A DNA stretch of 5,987 bases from Sodalis-like endosymbiont of Proechinophthirus fluctus (GTDB lineage Bacteria; Pseudomonadota; Gammaproteobacteria; Enterobacterales; Enterobacteriaceae): positions 1 to 5,987 of the forward strand of contig NZ_LECR01000042.1 of the NCBI RefSeq assembly GCF_001602625.1, in the 5' to 3' direction. Below the pieces are notes generated by a model. The model was not told where the DNA came from. It worked only from the letters and a program-made list of their open reading frames with translations, and did no database searches. The position numbers and the translations under genes are program-made. Positions 1-5,764 of this stretch are shown here, piece by piece (position 1 is the first letter of the stretch; each line of letters opens with the position of its first letter).

Positions 1-350
1 GCCTGCAAACCGGCGCTCATTCCTACGGCTACGCCAGTGTCGGACACCCGATCGACATCCTGATCCAGATCGCGCTTAATAATGTCAGCATAATATTTTA
101 ATGCTACATCAAATTCGCGGATTATCGCCACCATCGATCCCTTTTGCGGGCCGAAGATGGCAGAGGCGGCCTCGTCGCCGGTGGCTACTATCATGGCCTC
201 CACAGCGCCTCAATACCATCCGCTCGCCGGCAGCTGCTTGACGTAATTGGTGTCGAGAAAAACCTCACGAAATCATTTTTCAATCTGCGTCGCGACTTCC
301 AACGCCGATAAACTCTCTTCATATAAATCTAGAGAGATGACTATTTTCAT
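1..350 (-). pseudogene. garK: garK glycerate 2-kinase pseudogene, partial at window edge, internally deleted
   Basis: Glycerate kinase phosphorylates D-glycerate to 2-phosphoglycerate, the last step of glucarate/galactarate catabolism. Reading from the ATG at 350-348, the frame gives MKIVISLDLYEESLSALEVA, matching the E. coli GarK N-terminus (MKIVIAPDSYKESLSASEVA). It then gives VEAMIVAT followed directly by GDEAASAIFGPQKG, and later KYYADIIKRDL. In E. coli the first block ends near residue 56 and GDNGASRIFGPQKG begins near residue 200, so about 140 codons are missing, in frame, with the junction near 177-182. Two further lesions are in-frame TGA codons at 275-273 (codon 26, family Gly) and 212-210 (codon 47). 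The alignment runs off the left edge at a degraded form of the family's GAGAAGGMGAAL segment. No convincing ribosome site precedes the ATG. The deletion removes much of the kinase core, so the product cannot work. Assignment is firm at family level; GarK versus GlxK is less certain. Confidence 0.87.
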
Positions 351-400
351 AAACTACCCGCTACTCTTGTTGAGAGCTAGAGCTGAAGCCGGAAGATTGC

Positions 401-677
401 TTAATCGCCGCGTTTATCCTGTTGCACCAGCCGGTTCATCCGCGCTACCTCGGTTCTAACCATCACCAGCGGAATCGCCTCTCGCAGCTTTTGTAGGGTG
501 ACTTCGCCACCCGGGGCTTCGCCGGCGCCAGTATGGCCAGCGGTCCTTAAGCACCACGAGATTGCGGATAAACCAGGCGCCGTGCGCACCGCCGATATTC
601 AGCAGCATGCTTTAATGTCTCGTGCTCGGGATCACTTTCATCTCGGTAATCACGGGACTGCTTTGGGTATTGGCCAT
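401..677 (-). pseudogene. gudX: gudX (glucarate dehydratase-related protein) N-terminal fragment, pseudogene
   Basis: Glucarate dehydratases belong to the enolase superfamily. GudX is the paralogue encoded beside gudD in E. coli and its own activity is doubtful. From ATG 677-675 the frame reads MANTQSSPVITEMKVIP (E. coli GudX: MATQSSPVITDMKVIP). It meets an in-frame TAA at 614-612 where the family has Asp, and resumes with SMLLNIGGAH and RNLVVLKD. A frameshift near 542 moves the match to AGHTGAGEAPGGE and then EVARMNRLVQQDKRGD, ending at a stop at 403-401. Only about 90 of roughly 445 residues remain. The whole catalytic barrel is gone and garK starts 50 bases downstream, so a deletion probably joined the two. 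MLLNIGGAH and the EVARxN..VQQ segment fit GudX better than GudD. The start is preceded by a strong AGGAAGGG ribosome site, a relic of normal translation. Confidence 0.87.
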
Positions 678-1232
678 TAACCCTTCCTCTCACGAGAAAA
701 ACACTGTCGCCTCTTCGCCGGACGCTGGGGAAGATCAGGATTTAACCAATTGATACCTCAGTATAAGTACATCACTTCTCCCTTTTCATTGGGCATCATC
801 ACAATAAAACAGGGCAAGAGCGGCAATGGGTTGCAGCAAATGCTCAGGATGATAGGCGTGAATTCACAAACCGGCCGCCATCAGGCGTCTAAGGCCAAAA
901 ATGAAGCCTCTTTTTTAATTATCCGAAAGGTCGTAGATATAAATGATCGATATCGCTTATAGCACGTTGCTGTAAAAAGCCTGCGCATCCGGCAGCCGCA
1001 TTCAGTCATAATCTCAATATTTGCCGGGACATTAATCTTAATATCGCTGCTGAACCGCTATGCAGATTATAAAACGTCTATTCTTATCTTCCCTACGTTT
1101 CAGAACGCCACTATGCATCTATTCAGCCAATGGATAGTATGTACACCGTCTGCTCGGACATCGAGTCTTTACTCGCCACGCGCCACACAAACTCGACTCC
1201 CCCTCCGGGAACATTCCCGGGAGATGCCTACC
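678..1232. other. 555-base divergent intergenic region between gudX and transporter remnants
   Basis: No gene could be supported here. In a functional ancestor this space would carry the divergent promoters of gudX (minus) and the transporter (plus), with binding sites for CdaR. It is AT-rich in parts, for example around 915-960 and 1000-1085. A short plus-strand open frame at 750-962 and the upstream extension of the transporter frame from 1113 have no ribosome site or family resemblance I recognise. A TATAAA at about 1065-1070 could be a plus-strand -10 element, but no -35 is visible at the right distance. The minus strand near 780-860 has an open stretch (PIAALALFY) that I could not assign. 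The length is generous for a promoter region, so a fully eroded gene may hide here. Confidence 0.5.
1205..1220. repeat. perfect 7-bp inverted repeat overlapping the transporter ribosome site
   Basis: CCGGGAA-CA-TTCCCGG is a perfect 7 + 2 + 7 palindrome. With one bulged base it extends to CTC...GAG on the flanks (about 1203-1223). The right arm runs into GGGAG (1219-1223), the likely ribosome site for the ATG at 1233. It could be an operator half-site pair or a hairpin that masks the ribosome site. A two-base loop is too tight for a good RNA hairpin, which favours a protein-binding palindrome, but no regulator can be named from the sequence. Confidence 0.35.
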
Positions 1233-1801
1233 ATGGATAACACGGTAATAAACGCCAGCACGCAAAAAACACGTTCGCGCTTCTGGATCCTGGCGGTGTT
1301 ATCATCAGAAACACCGTCAACCACGCTAACCGGTCTACCCTGTCCATCACCGATCCACATGTGGCGCGGAATTTGGGTTTGGATCCGCTGCAAATCGGCC
1401 ATATATTCTCGGCCTCTGGCTGGGTGTGTACTCTCGCTCAGCTATCGGGTGGTTGGATGCTGGATAAGTTCAGATCTAAAAAAATCTACGGTTTTGCCAT
1501 CTTGATCTGGTCAGTATTTACCTTCTTCTGCCAGGGCTTTGTCCATGTCTTCGACAATGCCGCCATAATGCTGTTCATATTGCTCTTTATGGTAGTTTTT
1601 TTGCCGAAGCGGCAGACAATGCCGCCGACTAACAGCGGCATCGTTTCCGCCTGGTTTCCGGTGCGGGAACGCGGTACCGCCTCGGCGATATTCAACATCT
1701 CTCAATATGCAGATCTCAATATGCCGAGTTAGTGGTATTCAACCCGTTGCTGAGCTAGATCACCTAAGAGGTTAGCCGGGAATATGTGTTTATCGTATGG
1801 G
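1233..1801 (+). pseudogene. gudP: GudP/GarP-type glucarate/galactarate MFS transporter, truncated pseudogene
   Basis: This family of major facilitator proteins imports D-glucarate and D-galactarate across the inner membrane. From ATG 1233 (GGGAG ribosome site at 1219-1223) the frame reads a short polar N-terminus and RSRFWILAVL. One base is missing after 1300, and the next frame gives NTVNHANRSTLSITDPH, ARNLGLDPLQIGHIFSASGW, QLSGGWMLDKFRSKKIYG and AWFPVRERGTASAIFNISQY. These parallel E. coli GudP NYGDRATLSIAG, GLDPVGMGYVFSAFSW, GGWLLDRFGSKRVY and AAWFPAQERGTAVSIFN. A 14-bp tandem duplication at 1700-1727 shifts the frame again. Beyond it AELVVFNPLLS, a TAG at 1756 (family Trp), IT, a TAA at 1765 and EVSREYVFIV continue the match to about 1800. 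The remaining helices, about 60 percent of a roughly 450-residue protein, are absent, replaced by antiparallel cdaR sequence. GLDP favours GudP; other segments resemble GarP, so the paralogue is uncertain. Confidence 0.8.
1700..1727. repeat. 14-bp tandem duplication inside the transporter pseudogene
   Basis: TCTCAATATGCAGA (1700-1713) is followed directly by TCTCAATATGCCGA (1714-1727), 13 of 14 bases identical. Removing one copy makes the frame run SQYAELVVFNPLL, which matches the family's SQYFxLxxFSPLLG. The duplication is therefore itself the frameshift lesion, probably from replication slippage. Confidence 0.85.
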
Positions 1802-2464
1802 AAGCGCCGGCTTCAAAACCACCATTTCGGTCAGCGAGACAATAGCGATAAGATTGTCCCGCTCAGGGATGGTCAAAAGGGTTTGTAATTGTTGCAGTTC
1901 GGCCATGATGCTATCGACGCCGAACTGCGCGCTGTCCATCTCTACTGCCGATACGCGCGATGAATATCGATCCCCAGGTACTGTTTTGGTAAGAGCCAGC
2001 GTCATTTCTTCGGCGCAGATAAGATCTGGCACCAAGTTCCTCACGCAGCCGGGTTCCTGCGCCAGCATATGCAGCACCCACACGCCTGATCCAGAATCAT
2101 ATCGACGGTCATACACAACGGTTCGCTATATTGGCGCAGCTAGCCGGGAATACCGGTTAACTCGATGATGCCAACGATATTACCGTCGATTTTCAGCGGC
2201 AAATTAATCCCAGGACGCACGTCGTGCAAATGCTTGGTGCAAATGCTTGAGTCACCCACCACTTCGTCGATATCCAACACCTGCGCCTGGGACAGCGCTA
2301 GCAATGCGCCCTCATGAAGCTCATCGATACGTTCCCGATCTCCGCTGCCGATAATCAGGCCGCAGGCGTCCATCACGTTAATGTTGCTGTCTATTATCTT
2401 GCATGGTTCTTGCCACGATTTCCTGCGCCAACTTGAGCTTGACATCAAAATGGTAAGTCGCCAT
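1802..2464 (-). pseudogene. cdaR: cdaR sugar-diacid utilisation regulator, truncated and frameshifted pseudogene
   Basis: CdaR activates the gud/gar genes in response to glucarate, galactarate and glycerate. It has an N-terminal diacid-recognition domain and a C-terminal PucR-type helix-turn-helix. The ATG at 2464-2462 gives MATYHFDVKLKLAQEIVART (E. coli MAGWHLDTKMAQDIVART). One extra base at about 2401 shifts to KIIDSNINVMDA, then IIGSGDRERIDELHEGALL. Seven extra residues (GDSSICT) precede KHLHDVRPGINLPL, beside a 13-bp tandem repeat. An in-frame TAG lies at 2142-2140; the frame moves near 2078 to VLHMLAQ and is disturbed again near 1970-2000. The last block, MAELQQLQTLLTIPERDNL and IVSLTEMVVLKPAL, ends near 1802. 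That is about residue 205 of 385 in E. coli, so the C-terminal DNA-binding half is absent. The gene sits downstream of degP as in E. coli and converges with the transporter remnant. Confidence 0.95.
2224..2249. repeat. 13-bp tandem duplication inside cdaR
   Basis: GTGCAAATGCTTG occurs twice back to back (2224-2236 and 2237-2249), identical in both copies. On the coding strand it lies where the protein gains the extra residues GDSSICT before the conserved KHLHDVR block. Thirteen bases alone would shift the frame, so a nearby compensating change must also have occurred. Confidence 0.9.
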
Positions 2465-2521
2465 CGCAGTCCCACTGATTGCTCAATTTTTGCATATACC
2501 AACAGCCGCGCCTCTTACGGC

Positions 2522-2527
2522 ATTATA
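2522..2527 (-). promoter_or_regulatory. candidate -10 element of the cdaR promoter
   Basis: On the minus strand a perfect TATAAT lies about 58 bases upstream of the cdaR ATG, preceded by TTTG. The hexamer 17 bases further up (TCTGAT) is a poor -35, so an activator or only weak activity would be expected. Known E. coli cdaR has its own promoter downstream of degP, which fits the position. Confidence 0.45.
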
Positions 2528-2595
2528 CAAACGCACAAAGTCAGATCAGAGACGACACGCACGCAAGTTGTAGTAAACATCACGTTTTTACGGGC

Positions 2596-2625
2596 AAAAA
2601 ACCAGACGGCACAATAGAAGTCCGG
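2596..2625 (-). terminator. candidate Rho-independent terminator of degP
   Basis: Reading the minus strand, CCGGAC and GTCTGG can pair over six positions (one G-U) around a 12-base loop, and TTTTTT follows at once. It starts 22 bases after the degP stop codon, before the presumed cdaR promoter. The stem is short and the loop large, so strength is doubtful. Confidence 0.45.
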
Positions 2626-2940
2626 CTTTATATCAAGCAGCCGATTATTACGCCAATAAATACAGCGAAATGTCATCACGGCGAACATTCAGCGCCAGAA
2701 CTTTAGGCTTGGCATAAAGAATTTTGCGCAGCTCGCCGATATTTTCCACCGGCTGCTGACTCACCCCGAGGATCACATCGCCCTTCTTCATCCCGACCCG
2801 CTCGGAGGTGCTGCCGACTTTAACGTTATCTACCCGCACACCTTTTGACTGTCAAGCTCGGTGTTGCTGAGCTCTGCTCCTTCGATGCCGGTAAGGCCTA
2901 TCCAGGAATCCATCCGGGATTGCGTGCTTTGCTCAATGGT

Positions 2941-2968
2941 GATAGTAACAGTAACAATAACAGTGACC
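2941..2968. repeat. hexamer-like simple repeat within degP
   Basis: The plus strand reads as imperfect GTAACA/ATAACA units (GATAGTAACAGTAACAATAACAGTGACC). On the coding strand this is an alternating Val-Thr-Ile run, VTVIVTVTITIEQS, against about four fewer residues in E. coli DegP (VNVNLELQQS). It looks like a 12-base in-frame slippage expansion next to the PDZ1 deletion scar. Confidence 0.5.
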
Positions 2969-3575
2969 GGTTTACCTTATGGCTTTCGCCAGTTCCAGTG
3001 TCAATTCTGTGCCAAGGATACCAATTTCACCCGTTTTACCTGACAGAATTCAACAAGTCGTTTGGTCAGGTTTTTAACTATATTTATTGCTCGGTATGGC
3101 AAAACCGATGCCGATATTACTTCCGTCCGGCGCCAATATAGCAGTATTATTAATACCGATAAACTCACCGTTCAGATTAACCAACCCGCCGCTGGAATTG
3201 CCGAGGTTGATGGTGGCATCAGTCTGGATAACGTTCTCATAATTTTCGATATTTAACCTGCTGCGTCCGAGCTCCGAGACGATGCCGGACATCACCGTTT
3301 TCCCTAGTCTGTAGGGAGTTCCGATAGCCACTGTATAATCATCCCCGACCCGCAGCTGATCAGAATTGGCCATTTTTATAGATAGAGGTCATATTTTTGA
3401 CATCAATCATCTGTACTAGTGCGATATCGGATCGCGTATCCTTACCGATAAATTTGGCATCAAATTTACGTCCGTCGTTGAGTTGAACCTATATTTTAGA
3501 CGCATCATTCACTACATGATCGTTGGTCACCACGTACGTAGCCCTTATTCAGCATCGATAATTACCCGGCTCCCC

Positions 3576-3609
3576 AGCGCCTGGAATTTTTCAGTGCCTG
3601 GAATTTTTC
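3576..3609. repeat. 17-bp tandem duplication inside degP
   Basis: AGCGCCTGGAATTTTTC (3576-3592) is followed directly by AGTGCCTGGAATTTTTC (3593-3609), 16 of 17 identical. On the coding strand both copies encode the EKFQAL-type segment that precedes the family's ALGSGVIIDAD. Seventeen bases cannot be read in frame, so this is a disabling lesion. Confidence 0.9.
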
Positions 3610-3993
3610 CTGGGCAGGCGCGCCTCTTTCATCGATCCCCTCATAGTTTCCCTAGCACAGCGGGTGACGCCTAGAAGGGAGAGCAATACTGACACAGCGG
3701 CGAATTTTGACCGAAGAATTTCTTGAGCTAATCGGGTATCTGCCGCGACGTGACCAGTGTACTGCCCCTGACGCTGATACTCACCACGGAGGGCATGACC
3801 TTTTCCAGCATTGGCGCCAAGCTAGGAAACTGTTAATTGGTCGCGGCGGTTTCTGCCGCAAAGACAGAGACAGGACCTAGCACTATGCCCAGACTCAGAG
3901 CAAGCGCCGTCAGGACCAATGTAGATTTTTTCATCTGTGATTATCTCAACTTAAAATTAAAGGGCGTTATGCATAATGTTCTGTGTTTCTGTA

Positions 3994-4020
3994 TGAAAGT
4001 TATGAAATACTCTGTAGTTC
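3994..4020 (-). promoter_or_regulatory. sigma-E-like degP promoter relic
   Basis: On the minus strand GAACTA (4020-4015) is followed after 16 bases by TTTCA (3998-3994). E. coli degP is transcribed by sigma-E from GAACTT, 16 bases, TCTGA. The spacer (CAG..TAT...A..A) and the bases after it (GAAACACAG versus GAACACAG) also resemble the E. coli promoter. The -10 differs at two or three positions, so it may be weakened. It lies about 60 bases upstream of the degP ATG. Confidence 0.55.
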
Positions 4021-4086
4021 AGCGCAAAGAAAGCGGCAAAGGTAAAAAACATTGATCTTCTATACAAATAACTACAGTATTTTAGG

Positions 4087-5601
4087 CTACTCAGCAGCCA
4101 TTAGCCGACGATATTCATCCCAGGCATAAAGATCGGTCATACCACTAATATAATCTTGGATTAAACGCGCTCTATAATAAAATTCCATCATGGATTGCTG
4201 GCCAGCAGGATAGCGATTGACCGTTTCCATCGCCTCACCATAGGCTAGACGATGTTTGGCGGACAGTTTATGATACAAGCGGCTAGCGATAGGATAAGCG
4301 GGATGATGATCCCCTGCCGCCAGCTGTTGAAAATCCTCCTGAGACATATCAAGCAAGGGGTTATAGATTTCTAGCAGCCCGCTTATCACCCGGTAACCCT
4401 GCAGTTCCAACTGCTCAACTTCAGGATGATTAAACACATGCTTGAAAGCAACACTTTTAAATATCTTTAAAAGCCGAAATGCCGGACTCGAGTCCTCCAG
4501 CAGTGCCTGATTGAAACTGCCGTCATAAATGGGAGCCAAATTATCCAGAAAACGCTGCGCCGCATGTGGCACTAACCGCGCCACAGTATTGACCCGTAAA
4601 TACATAAAAAACTGATCGCCACTTCGTAGCTCTTGATGAAGTCTGATTTTATTGAACTCCTGACCGATCACTTTATCGAACAAATCTCCTTTAACGACGC
4701 TTCCCCATTCTTTTTTCAGGAGAAGATACAATTGCTCCACGGTAAATATTTTTTTCTCCACCGCATCTTCCAGGTCGGCAATACAATAGGAAATATCGTC
4801 GGCTGCTTCCATAATATAAGTCAGCGGAAAACGGTGATATTCCCCTAGCGATAATTCTCGCCGTAGTGTTTGGACATACTCTTCTTCTGCGAGATAAAAA
4901 CCCGGTTTCTTCATTAAATAGCTGAACGCCGCCGACGCCGGGCCATGCCAGTAGGCCGGGCGAGTGTACTTAAGAATGCAGCCGACCTGAGCATAGGTCA
5001 AATTAAGCTTTAGCAGGCTATGCACCATACGAATAGCCTGGGCATTGCCTTCAAAATGGCACAGATCGAGACGAATACGACCGCGCAGCGCATTGTTGAC
5101 TTCGTCGCCGGTACGCAGGCGCAGACTGGCCACCTGGCACCGATCTTTGCCGAGGGAGTCTTGCTCCAGACTGGCGATATCCAGTCGGCGGCGAAACCAG
5201 TCGTTAATTGCCGCTTCGCCAAAATGACCGAACGGCGGATTACCGATGTCGTGCATCAGGCAGGCCATCTCCACCATGCTCTCACAGGGCGCTTCCATCT
5301 GTGATAATCCCAACGCATCAATGCGCCCATCGCTTTTGAGGCGATGAAAGATATCTTTAACGATATGGCGACCGACCTGCTGCACCTCCAGCGAGTGGGT
5401 CAGGCGCGAGCGCACTGCGGCATTACGTTCAAGGGGAAAAACTTGGGTTTTTTGCTGTAGCCGGCGTATTGCAGCAGAATTGATAATACGCCCGCGGTCG
5501 CTTTCAAATTGGCGAATAATAGCATAATTATCCTGGGCGTTTATCGCCGGACCAAAGGGACGTTGAAAACTGATTTTATGACTGAAGTTGATATCGGACA
5601 T
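4087..5601 (-). CDS. dgt: Deoxyguanosinetriphosphate triphosphohydrolase (dGTPase)
   Basis: Dgt hydrolyses dGTP to deoxyguanosine and tripolyphosphate in the cytoplasm; the E. coli enzyme is a hexamer. The frame gives 504 residues against 505 in E. coli and has no internal lesion. The HD-domain metal ligands fall at the same numbers as in E. coli: His69 in [12 protein letters not shown], His117-Asp118 in [19 protein letters not shown], and Asp268 in [12 protein letters not shown]. Other hallmarks are [11 protein letters not shown] near 32, [19 protein letters not shown] near 46-64, [10 protein letters not shown] near 179 and the terminal [18 protein letters not shown]. The open frame extends upstream to 5718, but MSDINF at 5601 is chosen because it matches the usual Dgt length and has a GGGG ribosome site five bases upstream (5610-5607). 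It is divergent from mtn and upstream of degP, as in E. coli. It stands intact beside a row of pseudogenes, suggesting it is still under selection. Confidence 0.98.
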   Translation of the reverse strand: MSDINFSHKISFQRPFGPAINAQDNYAIIRQFESDRGRIINSAAIRRLQQKTQVFPLERNAAVRSRLTHSLEVQQVGRHIVKDIFHRLKSDGRIDALGLSQMEAPCESMVEMACLMHDIGNPPFGHFGEAAINDWFRRRLDIASLEQDSLGKDRCQVASLRLRTGDEVNNALRGRIRLDLCHFEGNAQAIRMVHSLLKLNLTYAQVGCILKYTRPAYWHGPASAAFSYLMKKPGFYLAEEEYVQTLRRELSLGEYHRFPLTYIMEAADDISYCIADLEDAVEKKIFTVEQLYLLLKKEWGSVVKGDLFDKVIGQEFNKIRLHQELRSGDQFFMYLRVNTVARLVPHAAQRFLDNLAPIYDGSFNQALLEDSSPAFRLLKIFKSVAFKHVFNHPEVEQLELQGYRVISGLLEIYNPLLDMSQEDFQQLAAGDHHPAYPIASRLYHKLSAKHRLAYGEAMETVNRYPAGQQSMMEFYYRARLIQDYISGMTDLYAWDEYRRLMAAE

Positions 5602-5674
5602 GTTTTCCCCGCATGAGATCCGCACCCTACCGTGGATACTAATGCCCGCCGACAAACGCAACCCCGCCCGGCCG

Positions 5675-5703
5675 TTATTTCCCCGCGGCAGGCGTGCTAG
5701 AAT
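5675..5703 (+). promoter_or_regulatory. candidate mtn promoter
   Basis: TTATTT (5675-5680), a 17-base spacer and TAGAAT (5698-5703) form a plausible sigma-70 promoter in the gap between dgt and mtn. The -10 is good (5 of 6) and the -35 weak. Transcription would begin near 5710, giving a leader of about 55 bases before the mtn ATG at 5765. Confidence 0.45.
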
Positions 5704-5716
5704 GCACCCTATGAAC

Positions 5717-5742
5717 ACCCGCTATCATTTTAAACCCGCTAT
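5717..5742. repeat. 9-bp direct repeat in the mtn leader
   Basis: ACCCGCTAT occurs at 5717-5725 and 5734-5742, 17 bases apart start to start, separated by CATTTTAA. It lies between the candidate mtn promoter and the ribosome site AGGA (5752-5755). It could be chance, slippage, or a binding site; nothing else supports a function. Confidence 0.5.
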
Positions 5743-5764
5743 TTTGTTAACAGGAACGCTTTGT

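Larger units (their letters stand above)
2648..3934 (-). pseudogene. degP: degP (htrA) periplasmic serine protease/chaperone, pseudogene
   Basis: DegP is a heat- and envelope-stress-induced periplasmic protease with a trypsin-like domain and two PDZ domains. ATG 3934-3932 begins a good signal peptide (MKKSTLVLTALALSLG, cleavage after VFA) and mature AETAA. Codon 34 is TAA (3835-3833). FPSLAPMLEKVMPSVVSI and FGQNSPLCQ follow with a further in-frame stop; a 17-bp tandem duplication at 3576-3609 repeats the KFQAL segment. Another frame carries YVVTNDHVV (catalytic His) and RSDIALVQ (catalytic Asp). The next (3373-3074) carries LRVGDDYTVAIG, GNSSGGLVNLNG (family GNSGGALVNLNG) and IGIGFAIPSN. After GTELTLELAKAI the match jumps to KPVTV, so about 65-70 residues, nearly all of PDZ1, are deleted near 2972-2978. 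TGIEGAELSNTEL and a fairly clean PDZ2 end with DDISLYLLA and the stop at 2648. With several stops and frame changes it cannot make DegP; the signal peptide, PDZ2 and promoter are the best kept parts. Confidence 0.97.

Noticed and set aside
750..962. 70-codon plus-strand open frame
   Set aside because: No ribosome site, no recognised motif, and located in a decaying intergenic region; length is within chance expectation.
880..1005. REP-like palindromic element (GCGCATCCGGCA near 985-996 and CCGGCCGCCATCAGGCG near 872-888)
   Set aside because: Only half-matches to enterobacterial REP sequences, with no paired arm in the right place.
1113..1232. Upstream in-frame extension of the transporter start
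   Set aside because: Its residues do not resemble the GudP/GarP N-terminus, and the ATG at 1233 has both a ribosome site and the expected family spacing to the first helix.
1797..2168. 123-codon plus-strand open frame over cdaR
   Set aside because: It is antisense to clear CdaR homology and shows no family similarity.
2224..2249. CRISPR-like or other array at the direct repeats
   Set aside because: The repeats are two adjacent copies with no spacers, and lie inside coding remnants; slippage duplication explains them.
2845..3256. Plus-strand open frames across degP
   Set aside because: They are antisense to clear DegP homology and are explained by it.
4633..5304. Plus-strand open frames and a minus-strand frame at 5010-5222 inside dgt
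   Set aside because: They lie wholly within the conserved dgt frame, have no ribosome sites and no family resemblance; they are shadows of dgt.
5602..5718. N-terminal extension of dgt to 5718
   Set aside because: The added residues do not match Dgt; MSDINF at 5601 gives the family length and has a good ribosome site.
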